Assembly: GCA_039555135.1 (NCBI GenBank)
Contig: CP114179.1
Coordinates: 1,054,001-1,118,000, forward strand
DNA length: 64,000 bases
Source of the DNA: Phycisphaeraceae bacterium D3-23
Lineage (GTDB): Bacteria; Planctomycetota; Phycisphaerae; Phycisphaerales; Phycisphaeraceae
Reading direction: 5' to 3'
Shown here: positions 47,679 through 55,872 of the stretch, piece by piece
How the letters are laid out: each line of letters opens with the position of its first letter
Position numbering within the stretch: position 1 is the first letter of the stretch
The notes under the pieces: generated by a model
What the model saw: only the letters and a program-made list of their open reading frames with translations
What the model was told of the DNA's origin: nothing
The model's database searches: none
Made by a program: the position numbers and the translations under genes

Positions 47679-48524
47679 ATGCTCAAGTACCGCCTCACCC
47701 TGGGCCCAATCCTCATCGCGCTCCTCCTCGGCGTGCTCTGGCTCGACCAGTTCATGCACGATGCACACGACTGGCGCCCCGGCATCGTCATCCTCGCCGT
47801 TGTTATGCTCCCCGCGATCCGCGTCGCCTCCATCGAGCTCGCGCGGATGTTCGAGGCCAAGGGCAACTGGGTCAGCGCCAACACCATGTTCCTCGCCGGC
47901 GCCGCGGGCTGCATCGGGCTCATCGCCACTGGCCACGGCAGCGACTACGACGACCCGCACACCCGGCTCATGCTCGTCGCCACCGCGGGATGTGCGGCCG
48001 TCGCGCTGGCACTTTTCCTCCACGCCCGGGAGAAACGCCCCACCGGCGCGCTCGCCGCCGCCGCCGCCGCCGCCCTCGCGTTTGTCTACCTCGGGCTGAT
48101 GCCCGGATTTTTCCTCGCGCTCCGGGCCGAGCACTCCGCCTGGGTCCTCGCCGCCGCCATCCTCGTCGTCAAGGCCTGCGACACCGGCGCCTACGCCACA
48201 GGCATGACGATCGGCAGGCACAAACTCATCTACTGGCTCAGCCCAGGCAAGACGTGGGAAGGCCTCGCGGGCGGCGTGCTGCTCGCCATGCTGGTCAGCT
48301 TCCTGTTCCTCAGACCCCTGGCCGACCTCACCCCCGGCTACGCCCTGCTCGTCGGCGCGGCCCTCGGCGTCGTCGGCCAGCTCGGCGACCTCGCCATCTC
48401 ACTGCTCAAACGCGACGTCCAGATCAAAGACGCCGGCCAGACCCTCCCCGGCTTCGGCGGCGTCCTGGACATGATCGACTCCCCCCTCCTCGCCGCCCCC
48501 GTCGCCTACTGGCTGCTGGTGTGA
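47679..48524 (+). CDS. cdsA: Phosphatidate cytidylyltransferase (CDP-diacylglycerol synthase)
   Basis: 281 residues from the ATG at 47679, with about eight membrane helices. The CDP-DAG synthase signature is in VVKACDTGAYATGMTIGRHKL (in part) and SPGKTWEGLAGGVLL, with QLGDLAISLLKRDVQIKDAG and LPGFGGVLDMIDSPLLAAP at the end; all the acidic and Lys residues expected are there. It makes CDP-diacylglycerol from phosphatidate and CTP for all phospholipids. No other lipid gene adjoins it. Confidence 0.95.
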   Translation: MLKYRLTLGPILIALLLGVLWLDQFMHDAHDWRPGIVILAVVMLPAIRVASIELARMFEAKGNWVSANTMFLAGAAGCIGLIATGHGSDYDDPHTRLMLVATAGCAAVALALFLHAREKRPTGALAAAAAAALAFVYLGLMPGFFLALRAEHSAWVLAAAILVVKACDTGAYATGMTIGRHKLIYWLSPGKTWEGLAGGVLLAMLVSFLFLRPLADLTPGYALLVGAALGVVGQLGDLAISLLKRDVQIKDAGQTLPGFGGVLDMIDSPLLAAPVAYWLLV

Positions 48525-48678
48525 GGGGATAGGTGCTAGGGCCTAGGGCTTAGGGCCTAGGTTGGATGAGTAAGTTGATCTCCATGGCATGCTCAACGAG
48601 CGATCTCCCACCCGCAGGTGATCGTTTTGCTAACCGCTGGACCTGATGTCCCAACCTAGGCCCTAGGCCCTAACCCCT
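48524..48678. repeat. Palindromic intergenic element, family E (TAGGGC-rich)
   Basis: Left arm AGGGGATAGGTGCTAGGGCC... (48524-48565) consists of tandem TAGGGC/CTAGGG units and pairs with CCAACCTAGGCCCTAGGCCC... (48651-48678). About 85 bp of unique DNA sits in the middle. It directly abuts the cdsA stop. Confidence 0.8.
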
Positions 48679-48831
48679 AAAAACTACAAATCCCCCTTGC
48701 CCCCGCCCCGAGTGGCCGATACCCTACACTCAAGGGATACGCCGGCCCCGACCGGACGGGTGTTGGCGTGGTTATGGCTCGTGGTGAGCCGGCCGATTGC
48801 GTCCCTTCTTTCTTTACTGGAGTACCCCACC

Positions 48832-49500
48832 ATCGCTCGAGGACGATTCCGCCCGCAGCCGAAAGACACCGGCAAGCGCCTACGTATCAACGACCAGATC
48901 CGCATCTCACCGGTCCGCCTGATCGACGACTCGACCGGCGAGGTCGGCGTCGTCGATCTTGACACCGCCAAAGCCCGTGCCGACGAGGCCGGGCTCGACC
49001 TTGTCGAAGTCTCGCCCGGCTCGCCCGGCGAAGACGGCAAGCCGCCCGTCTGCAAGATCATGGACTACGGCAAGTGGAAGTACGCGCAGCAGAAGAAAGA
49101 ACAGAAGGCCAAAGCCCACGCCAAGAAGTCCGAGCTCAAGGGCATGCGGCTGCGCCCCAACATCGACAAGCACGACCTCGACCTCAAGGTCGGTAAGGCC
49201 CGCGAGTTCCTCGAAGAAGGCCACAAGGTCCAGTTCGTCATGCTCTTCCGCGGCCGACAGATGGCGCACAAGGGGCTCGCCCTGGGCCAGATGCGCAACA
49301 TCATCGAAGGCCTCGACGACGTCTCCAAGGTCGAGCAGGCCCCCAAGATGATGGGCCGACGCGCGACGATGGTCCTCGCCCCCGACAAGGGCAAGAAGGA
49401 ATCCACCGACAACAAGCGCCAACGCGAGGCCAACGCCAAGCCAACCCCCAAACCCGCGCCCAAGCCCGCGCCGACGCAGACCGAACCCGCACAGTCATAG
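48832..49500 (+). CDS. infC: Translation initiation factor IF-3, with AUC start codon
   Basis: The start is read as ATC at 48832. IF-3 genes commonly use rare AUU/AUC starts, GGAG lies 9 nt upstream (48818-48822), and upstream in-frame codons are not protein-like. 222 residues: N-domain GKRLRINDQIRISPVRLIDD, helical linker YGKWKYAQQKKEQKAKAHAK, C-domain GMRLRPNIDKHDLDLKVGKA followed by FVMLFRGRQMAHKGLA. A Lys/Pro/Ala-rich tail of about 35 residues is extra (KPTPKPAPKPAPTQTE). It keeps 30S subunits selective for the initiator. Unlike most genomes, rpmI and rplT do not follow. Confidence 0.93.
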   Translation: MARGRFRPQPKDTGKRLRINDQIRISPVRLIDDSTGEVGVVDLDTAKARADEAGLDLVEVSPGSPGEDGKPPVCKIMDYGKWKYAQQKKEQKAKAHAKKSELKGMRLRPNIDKHDLDLKVGKAREFLEEGHKVQFVMLFRGRQMAHKGLALGQMRNIIEGLDDVSKVEQAPKMMGRRATMVLAPDKGKKESTDNKRQREANAKPTPKPAPKPAPTQTEPAQS

Positions 49501-49537
49501 CCCCAAGCCGCTTGCGGCTTAGCGATATCTGCAACGC

Positions 49538-50038
49538 ATGAATTGGTGTTGTAAATCTTGCGGCGAAACGCATCGCGACCCGCCGCTATGTTTCGCGTGC
49601 GCCCCGCCTTGGCTCGGAATGGTCCCCGAAGACGAGTTTGATCAGCGCGTCATACTGACAGACGATGTGTGTATCGTTGACAACCAACACTTCTTCCTAC
49701 GAGGCCACATCGCGTTGCCGATCCTTGAATTCGGCGATCCGCTGTGCTTCTCCGCCTGGGTCTCACTCAGCCAGGCGAGTATGGAACGCGTCACAGCTCG
49801 TTGGGACGACGCCGACCGTGCATCGGACAGCCCCTACTTCGGCTGGCTCTGTAGCGAGGTGCCCTGCTACCCGAGCACAATGCACCTGAAAACCTCGGTC
49901 CAATCGGAGCTGCCGGGACGGGTTTCCAGAATCACGCTGGAGCCGACCGACCACCCGTTTAGCCGTGACCAAGCGGACGGGATCACAATAGATCGCTGGC
50001 ATGCGATCGCGCATCAGTTGCTTCACGCGACGCCGTGA
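49538..50038 (+). CDS. DUF2199-family protein
   Basis: 166 residues. The N-terminus has a zinc-ribbon-like pattern (WCCKSCGETHRDPPLCFACA, CxxC...CxxC) as in DUF2199 proteins. VILTDDVCIVDNQHFFLRGH followed by LPILEFGDPLCFSAWVSLSQ is a family block, with YPSTMHLKTSVQSELPGRV further on. Family members are common and uncharacterised. It stands 38 bp after infC but its codon bias and content show no link. No function offered. Confidence 0.82.
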   Translation: MNWCCKSCGETHRDPPLCFACAPPWLGMVPEDEFDQRVILTDDVCIVDNQHFFLRGHIALPILEFGDPLCFSAWVSLSQASMERVTARWDDADRASDSPYFGWLCSEVPCYPSTMHLKTSVQSELPGRVSRITLEPTDHPFSRDQADGITIDRWHAIAHQLLHATP

Positions 50039-50138
50039 TGCCGAGAGATCGGCGTGCCGGTTTGCAAATCCCAGACTCACACGACCGACCCTGCGGGATC
50101 GACCGTGGCACCTTCCCCACTCCCACTACAATCCAACC

Positions 50139-51395
50139 ATGCCCCCAGCGACGAGCCAAGCCGAGCCCTGGCCCCGCGCGATCCTGCATGTCGATATGGA
50201 CCAGTTCTTCGCGGCGATCGCCGTGCTCGACGACCCATCGCTCAAGGGCAAGCCCGTCCTCGTCGGCGGGACCGGGCCGCGCGGCGTGCTCTCCACCGCC
50301 TCCTACGAGGCCCGCAAGTTCGGCTGCCGATCCGCGATGCCCACCGCCGTCGCCTTACGCCTGTGCCCCCACGCCATCATTGTCAAGGTTCCCGGGGCAC
50401 GCATCCGCGAACTCTCGGGCAAGCTCTTCGACATCCTCGAACGCGTCTCGCCCAAGGTCCAGCCGCTCTCGTGCGACGAGGCCTTCATCGACGCCACCGG
50501 CAGCCAACGGCTCCTCGGCCCGCCGGAACAGATCGCGCGCAGCATCAAAGACCAGGTGCGCGACGAGATCAAACTCACCGCCTCCGTCGGCGTCGCGCCC
50601 AACAAGTTCCTCGCCAAGCTCGCCTCCGACCTCGAAAAACCCGACGGGCTCACCGTCGTCCCGCGCAACACCGAAGCGCAGCCCGACGCCATCGCGCGCT
50701 TCCTCGCGCCGCTCCCCGTCGGCCGAATGTGGGGCGTCGGCCCCGCCAGCGAAGCCAAACTCGCCAGGCACCAGGTCCACACCTTCGGCGACCTCCAGGC
50801 CTGCTCACGCGAACGCCTCAAACGCATCGCCGGCGGCGAAGAGTACGCCAACCACTTCTACCGCCTCTCCCGCGGCCTCGACGAACGCCCCGTCCACGGC
50901 CCGCGCGAAGCCAAGTCCGTCGGCCACGAACAGACCTTCCGCGAAGACCTCCAGGACCCCGAGCACGTCCGCGCGATCATGCTCGGCCAGGCCGAGGACG
51001 TCGCCCGCCGACTCCGACGCAAACACCAACGCGCCAAAGGCGTCACCATCAAGGTCCGCTTCGGCGACTTCCAGACCATCACCCGCTCACAATCCCTCGA
51101 CCACCCCACCGACCTCACAAGCGAGCTCTACCAAGCGGCCGTCGCACTGTTCGATAAGTGGGCCAAGCACACCTACCGCCCCGTCCGCCTCATCGGCGTG
51201 AGCGCGTCACCGCTCACCGATGCGCACGAAGACCAGCCCTCCCTCTTCCCCGACCCCCGCAACGAAAAACAGCGCAAGATCGAGCAAGCCCTCGACACTA
51301 TCAAAGACCGCTTCGGCAACCGAGCCGCCCACCGCGGCCAACCCCCCGCCAACACCAAGCACCGCACCTACGACCCCCGCAACGGGTACGGGTAG
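50139..51395 (+). CDS. dinB: DNA polymerase IV (Y-family)
   Basis: 418 residues from the ATG at 50139. Catalytic Asp in ILHVDMDQFFAAIAVLDDPS and Asp-Glu in LSCDEAFIDATGSQ; VLSTASYEARKFGCRSAMPT is the fingers block and TASVGVAPNKFLAKLASDLEK the palm block. The little finger/C-terminal parts end with DQPSLFPDPRNEKQRKIEQA, where QPSLF is a plausible beta-clamp-binding motif. It bypasses damaged bases in SOS-type repair. No LexA box was identified upstream. The transposase frame of the adjacent IS copy overlaps its last 95 bp on the other strand. Confidence 0.95.
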   Translation: MPPATSQAEPWPRAILHVDMDQFFAAIAVLDDPSLKGKPVLVGGTGPRGVLSTASYEARKFGCRSAMPTAVALRLCPHAIIVKVPGARIRELSGKLFDILERVSPKVQPLSCDEAFIDATGSQRLLGPPEQIARSIKDQVRDEIKLTASVGVAPNKFLAKLASDLEKPDGLTVVPRNTEAQPDAIARFLAPLPVGRMWGVGPASEAKLARHQVHTFGDLQACSRERLKRIAGGEEYANHFYRLSRGLDERPVHGPREAKSVGHEQTFREDLQDPEHVRAIMLGQAEDVARRLRRKHQRAKGVTIKVRFGDFQTITRSQSLDHPTDLTSELYQAAVALFDKWAKHTYRPVRLIGVSASPLTDAHEDQPSLFPDPRNEKQRKIEQALDTIKDRFGNRAAHRGQPPANTKHRTYDPRNGYG

Positions 51396-52407
51396 ACAAA
51401 AATCTGCTGGCGTCACCGCCCCCCAAAACGGCATCGCCCCCAAAAACGGTGTCGGATAGGCTCTGTTGCGACCCTCTCCTTCGCCGGACGATCATCAGGT
51501 TGTGGACGAGGACTTTGAGCAGCAGGGCCATCTCCCGGGCGTGACGGGTTCGGGCGCGCGGGGCGTCGCCGAGGTTGCGTTTGAGCATGCTCATCACCGT
51601 CTCGACCTGCGCCCGTTGGCCGTAGCGTCTGCCTTGTTGTGTCCCGGCGAGTTCGCGCTGCATGGATCGGCGGTACGGGTCGGTCGCGGGCCATCGGGGC
51701 CGGGCGGGCCGGCCGACCTTGGCCTTGATCCATGAACGCACGCCCAGCCGGTCCCGCGCGAGGTAGTGGTTACGCCCCGAGTCATAGCCCGCGTCGGCCA
51801 GCACGTGCGTCACGAGCAGACGCCGGTCGCCGTCGACCAGCAGCGGCACAAAGTCGGGCGCATCACTGCCCAGGCCGGTCTTCGCGACCGCCGAGGCGAT
51901 CAGGTGCGTCCGCGTGTCGATACCGACCGCCAGTTTGGGCAGGCGTTTGGCGGTGTCGGATCGCCTTTGTCTGATAGTGTTTTTGTCGTCAGACGCGTGG
52001 CGACGACACCGCCGCTCGTAGTGCCGGCTGCGCGGGTGGGTATCGAACATCGTCGAGTCGAGCGCCAGCGTGTCGCCGGTGAAGCCGCGCGTCTTCATCA
52101 CGCCGATGATCAGGTCGAGCATGCGGTTGGCTTGCGTCAATCCAACGATCGTCTCGAACGCGCGGCAGAGCGTCGAGGCGTCGGGCACCTTCGCCATCCC
52201 CAGGCGAGCGCACCAGTCGGTGTCGTTCAGCAACGCCACGGCCTTGCGGTAGCTGAGCTTCATCATCTCCCGCGCCACCAGGCACGCGAACAACTGCGCC
52301 AGTGTGAAGTCGTGTCGGCTGAACGGCGAGGCGTATTCGGGCAGCGTCCGCGTCGCCACGTCATGCGCCACCCGCATCACCGTCCATGGCGATCGGCAGG
52401 TTTCCAT
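51301..52407 (-). CDS. IS5-family (IS903-like) transposase, copy 1
   Basis: 368 residues. The DDE residues are in TGDTLALDSTMFDTHPRSRH, HVLADAGYDSGRNHYLARDR and QRAQVETVMSMLKRNLGD. YGQRAQVETVMSMLKRN is the IS5-type Y-2-R-3-E-6-K signature. The element supplies no stop codon: the frame leaves the IS through its end (GSQQSLSDTVF) and continues about 53 codons antisense to dinB before stopping at 51301, so the last residues (GGDAVLGGGDASRF...) are host-derived. Copy 2 is identical save a few changes (Val versus Glu in SYRKAVALL). Confidence 0.93.
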   Translation of the reverse strand: METCRSPWTVMRVAHDVATRTLPEYASPFSRHDFTLAQLFACLVAREMMKLSYRKAVALLNDTDWCARLGMAKVPDASTLCRAFETIVGLTQANRMLDLIIGVMKTRGFTGDTLALDSTMFDTHPRSRHYERRCRRHASDDKNTIRQRRSDTAKRLPKLAVGIDTRTHLIASAVAKTGLGSDAPDFVPLLVDGDRRLLVTHVLADAGYDSGRNHYLARDRLGVRSWIKAKVGRPARPRWPATDPYRRSMQRELAGTQQGRRYGQRAQVETVMSMLKRNLGDAPRARTRHAREMALLLKVLVHNLMIVRRRRGSQQSLSDTVFGGDAVLGGGDASRFLSTRTRCGGRRCGAWCWRGVGRGGRLGCRSGL

Positions 52408-52484
52408 CCCGTATCATGTAACCGCTCGAAGCCGGGAGCGCAAATCGAACAAGCGCCGAACATCCGGAGGGTCGCAACAGAGCC
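51459..52484 (-). mobile_element. IS903-like insertion sequence (IS5 family), copy 1
   Basis: 1026 bp with perfect 18-bp terminal inverted repeats: GGCTCTGTTGCGACCCTC (51459-51476) and its complement (52467-52484). These resemble IS903 ends. A 9-bp target duplication, TGTCGGATA, flanks it at 51450-51458 and 52485-52493, as expected for IS903-type elements. Confidence 0.95.
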
Positions 52485-53477
52485 TGTCGGATACCGTTTT
52501 CTCGTTTCTGGGAAAACGGTATCCGACAGGCTCTGTTGCGACCCTCTCCTTCGCCGGACGATCATCAGGTTGTGGACGAGGACTTTGAGCAGCAGGGCCA
52601 TCTCCCGGGCGTGACGGGTTCGGGCGCGCGGGGCGTCGCCGAGGTTGCGTTTGAGCATGCTCATCACCGTCTCGACCTGCGCCCGTTGGCCGTAGCGTCT
52701 GCCTTGTTGTGTCCCGGCGAGTTCGCGCTGCATGGATCGGCGGTACGGGTCGGTCGCGGGCCATCGGGGCCGGGCGGGCCGGCCGACCTTGGCCTTGATC
52801 CATGAACGCACGCCCAGCCGGTCCCGCGCGAGGTAGTGGTTACGCCCCGAGTCATAGCCCGCGTCGGCCAGCACGTGCGTCACGAGCAGACGCCGGTCGC
52901 CGTCGACCAGCAGCGGCACAAAGTCGGGCGCATCACTGCCCAGGCCGGTCTTCGCGACCGCCGAGGCGATCAGGTGCGTCCGCGTGTCGATACCGACCGC
53001 CAGTTTGGGCAGGCGTTTGGCGGTGTCGGATCGCCTTTGTCTGATAGTGTTTTTGTCGTCAGACGCGTGGCGACGACACCGCCGCTCGTAGTGCCGGCTG
53101 CGCGGGTGGGTATCGAACATCGTCGAGTCGAGCGCCAGCGTGTCGCCGGTGAAGCCGCGCGTCTTCATCACGCCGATGATCAGGTCGAGCATGCGGTTGG
53201 CTTGCGTCAATCCAACGATCGTCTCGAACGCGCGGCAGAGCGTCGAGGCATCGGGCACCTTCGCCATCCCCAGCCGGGCGCACCAGTCGGTGTCGTTGAG
53301 CAACGCCTCCGCCTTGCGGTAGCTGAGCTTCATCATCTCCCGCGCCACCAGGCACGCGAACAACTGCGCCAGTGTGAAGTCGTGTCGGCTGAACGGCGAG
53401 GCGTATTCGGGCAGCGTCCGCGTCGCCACGTCATGCGCCACCCGCATCACCGTCCATGGCGATCGGCAGGTTTCCAT
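52377..53477 (-). CDS. IS5-family (IS903-like) transposase, copy 2
   Basis: 366 residues, the same protein as copy 1 up to the element end. The frame again runs out of the IS, through the 44-bp spacer (TVFPETRKRYPTGSVATLRM) and into the end of copy 1, where it stops at 52377. So each copy has a different, host-dependent C-terminus. Both contain complete DDE residues and could be active. Confidence 0.92.
   Translation of the reverse strand: METCRSPWTVMRVAHDVATRTLPEYASPFSRHDFTLAQLFACLVAREMMKLSYRKAEALLNDTDWCARLGMAKVPDASTLCRAFETIVGLTQANRMLDLIIGVMKTRGFTGDTLALDSTMFDTHPRSRHYERRCRRHASDDKNTIRQRRSDTAKRLPKLAVGIDTRTHLIASAVAKTGLGSDAPDFVPLLVDGDRRLLVTHVLADAGYDSGRNHYLARDRLGVRSWIKAKVGRPARPRWPATDPYRRSMQRELAGTQQGRRYGQRAQVETVMSMLKRNLGDAPRARTRHAREMALLLKVLVHNLMIVRRRRGSQQSLSDTVFPETRKRYPTGSVATLRMFGACSICAPGFERLHDTGWKPADRHGR
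52485..52528. repeat. Perfect hairpin between the two IS copies
   Basis: TGTCGGATACCGTTTTC (52485-52501) and GAAAACGGTATCCGACA (52512-52528) are a 17-bp inverted repeat. The first 9 bp are copy 1's target duplication; the last 9 bp (TATCCGACA) are its complement and lie directly next to copy 2. Confidence 0.9.
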
Positions 53478-53554
53478 CCCGTATCATGTAACCGCTCGAA
53501 GCCGGGAGCGCAAGTCGAACAAGCGCCGAACATCCGGAGGGTCGCAACAGAGCC
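52529..53554 (-). mobile_element. IS903-like insertion sequence (IS5 family), copy 2
   Basis: 1026 bp, same length and orientation as copy 1, ends GGCTCTGTTGCGACCCTC (52529-52546) and complement (53537-53554). It lacks a target duplication: the left flank is TATCCGACA, the right flank AGACGGACC. This indicates that one flank was rearranged. Confidence 0.93.
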
Positions 53555-53944
53555 AGACGGACCCCTTTTTCGGGGATAGACGCCTCTCTCATGTCGCGGT
53601 TTGGTCTGGCTGACTTGCATGGGTTGCCTTGGCTTGGGGGCTTGTGGCATAAAGGACTATCTTACCCGGGCGTTGGCCAGGGCTGGGGATGGGATATTGC
53701 GGATTCACGCTGGCCCGATGTGAATCGGGGGGAAGCGTACGCGCGGGGTTTTGGATCGGCGTGGCGGGGGCGGTGTGGGGTGAAGCGGCTTTTTGAGCTG
53801 GAAAATTCAGAATTAAAAAAAGGTCGGTCACCTGGGCGTTGTGCGCAGTGTCGCAGAGATACGGGGGTGGGGGTGGTAAAGAAGCCCACGCCGGGACGAC
53901 GTGGGCTTCGGTGGGAAAGCGGGATGGAGTGGAGGGCGTGTCGT
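53555..53944. other. Intergenic region right of the IS pair
   Basis: No protein-like frame. Contains the dyad GATTCAC-N11-GTGAATC (53702-53726) and a hairpin GAAGCCCACG / CGTGGGCTTC at 53881-53909 with CTTTACC on the minus strand, which probably ends the transcript of the gene at 53945. Confidence 0.55.
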
Positions 53945-54973
53945 CTACTCGGCGGCTGCGGGCTCGGTGGTGAAGGCATTGATCACGGCGGCGGCGCGGG
54001 CTTGGGCGTCGGCGCACTCGTTGTCGCCCCAGTATTCGTCGGCCAAGTCGAAGAGGTGGTTGTACATCGGGTCGCCGCGCCACTGTTTTTGCAGGGCGAT
54101 CGTCTCGCGCGATTCGAGCAGGTCGTTCCACGCGGCGCGGACGCTCAGCCAGTAGGTGTGGGTGTGGTCCCAGTAGTCGTAGGCGGTGGCGAAGTCGACT
54201 TGGTCGGTGCGGGTGTAGGTGTTGACGCCCTGTTCGAGCGCGATGACCGGGTGGTCAGGGTTGTCGAGGTCGAGCTTGGCGTTGTCTTGTTGATGAACCC
54301 AGCCGGCGTCGGTGACGATGTGGGTGTTGGTGGCGACGACGATGTGGTAGTCGCTGCGTTTGGAGTCTTCGCGGCGGGGTAGCGGGCGGTGGGTGGTGTC
54401 GCTGGTCCAGGTGGAGACGCCGTGGGCGTGGACCCACGTGCCGGTGCCCCAGTAGCGGGGCTCGTCGGAGACCTGGAAGACGGACTGCGTCCAGGTGCCT
54501 TGCGCTTGCGTGTCGCTGATCGTCGTCGGCTGCCAGGTGTTGTGGCCGACGAACTCGAAACGCTCGGTCTGTTCGTATTGCCAGACCTGACGCCAGTGCT
54601 TGACGATGTGTCCTTCGCCTTCGTGCCAGACGACGAGGATGTGCTGCATCTCGATGTGCTCGGGCTGGTCATCGACGACGACGACAAGCTCGGTGGCTTC
54701 GGCGTGGTAGGGCTCGGTCAATTCGTAGCCGGGGCGGAGGGCGAGGGTTTCTTTGAAGTCGAAGGCAACGGTGAACTCCCCGGCCATGCCGAGGATGGCG
54801 GCGCGGTCGCGTTCGAGGTCGGCGGCGCTGCGGGGCGGCGCGGCGGTTTCAGCCGAGGCGTAGTGCGTCTCACTCGCGCGGACGGAGACGCAGCCGGTGG
54901 ACGCGAGCAGGGTCAGCAGCAACGCGAGGAAGCCGGCCAGGGTCAGCAGCGGACGCAGGGGGATCGTGAGCAT
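53945..54973 (-). CDS. DUF6607-type lipoprotein
   Basis: 342 residues from the ATG at 54973; an ATG at 55006 is alternative. The N-terminus is a lipoprotein signal (LTLAGFLALLLTLLASTGC). The mature protein contains DRAAILGMAGEFTVAFDFKE, HILVVWHEGEGHIVKHWRQV, WQYEQTERFEFVGHNTWQP and SRETIALQKQWR, the pattern I associate with DUF6607, a family of exported proteins of unknown role. It starts just after the pseudopilin gene stop and both could share a transcript. Confidence 0.82.
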   Translation of the reverse strand: MLTIPLRPLLTLAGFLALLLTLLASTGCVSVRASETHYASAETAAPPRSAADLERDRAAILGMAGEFTVAFDFKETLALRPGYELTEPYHAEATELVVVVDDQPEHIEMQHILVVWHEGEGHIVKHWRQVWQYEQTERFEFVGHNTWQPTTISDTQAQGTWTQSVFQVSDEPRYWGTGTWVHAHGVSTWTSDTTHRPLPRREDSKRSDYHIVVATNTHIVTDAGWVHQQDNAKLDLDNPDHPVIALEQGVNTYTRTDQVDFATAYDYWDHTHTYWLSVRAAWNDLLESRETIALQKQWRGDPMYNHLFDLADEYWGDNECADAQARAAAVINAFTTEPAAAE

Positions 54974-55011
54974 GGGTGTGCCTTTTTCAGGGGTGTTTGG
55001 GTTCATTGTAG

Positions 55012-55782
55012 CTATCGCGGCGTGCCGTCCCAGAGGCCGGGTGCGTCGAGGATGTCTTGTTCGCCGAGCATCTCGGTATGGCCGTCGAGGTGGCCGACGA
55101 CGGCCTTGAGGTTCCATCGCAAGTCAAGGTTGCCAAAGGTGTTGGCCATCGCCGGATTGGGGTCGTAGGTCCCCGTGGGCTCGCGGACGTCGCGGTTGCC
55201 GCTGGCGTACTCGGGGAAGACGTAGCTGCGTGCCGACGCGGTCACGAGCAGGTGGCTGGGGCTCTGGACCTGGGCCTCTTTGTTCAGCGGGTCGGGGTTG
55301 AGACTGGCGTGGTAGGGCAGGTCCATGTTGTAGTTGATGCCCAGCGAGGGGACGAGGTTGGTCAGGTAGTTGTAGTAGGTCGGCGACGCGGGGTTGTACT
55401 GATCGAGGATCGCCTCTTGCCCGTTGATGAGCAGCGCGCCTTCGAGGTTGTAATCGAAGTACGGCGCGAGCCGCCAGGAGTAGCCGGTGTAGGCGCCGGC
55501 GTCGCCGGAGTGGGTCGATGCGTTCCAGATGATGTCGCCGTGATCGTTGCGGACATTGTAGTTCGGGGTGTAGTCGGTGGTCGGGAATAGCCGCCCCTTG
55601 TGCTCGTCGATCCACATGCGATTGGCGAGCAGGACCATGTGCGACGCGGACATCTCGCGGGTCTGCTGAGCGCTGCGCCTTGCGGCACCGAGCGCGGGAA
55701 GGAGTATGGCGATCAGCAGCGCGATGATGCTGATGACCACGAGCAGTTCGACCAGGGTAAAGGCTTGTTTGTTGCGCATCAC
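55012..55782 (-). CDS. Type II secretion/type IV pilin-like protein (prepilin N-terminus, H-X9-DG type)
   Basis: 256 residues. MMRNKQAFTLVELLVVISIIALL is the prepilin-type cleavage/methylation signature, cut after a residue before FTLVE, leaving a hydrophobic helix. The C-terminal VVGHLDGHTEMLGE resembles the processing-associated H-X9-DG motif common in planctomycete pseudopilins. Planctomycetes encode many of these; they may form pseudopili or act as secreted scaffolds. It precedes the DUF6607 gene by 5 bp or so if the latter starts at 55006. Confidence 0.92.
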   Translation of the reverse strand: MMRNKQAFTLVELLVVISIIALLIAILLPALGAARRSAQQTREMSASHMVLLANRMWIDEHKGRLFPTTDYTPNYNVRNDHGDIIWNASTHSGDAGAYTGYSWRLAPYFDYNLEGALLINGQEAILDQYNPASPTYYNYLTNLVPSLGINYNMDLPYHASLNPDPLNKEAQVQSPSHLLVTASARSYVFPEYASGNRDVREPTGTYDPNPAMANTFGNLDLRWNLKAVVGHLDGHTEMLGEQDILDAPGLWDGTPR

Positions 55783-55872
55783 GTGCTCCGATCGTAGCGT
55801 AGGACGGCCGTCGGCCGGGAAGGCAAGACGACGCCGTCGGGCATCGCCTTGCGTGGGATCACTGCGTGGCTC

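Noticed and set aside
53591-54382. A 263-codon plus-strand frame after the IS pair
   Set aside because: First part is intergenic sequence with dyads and hairpins, the rest is the shadow of the DUF6607 gene.
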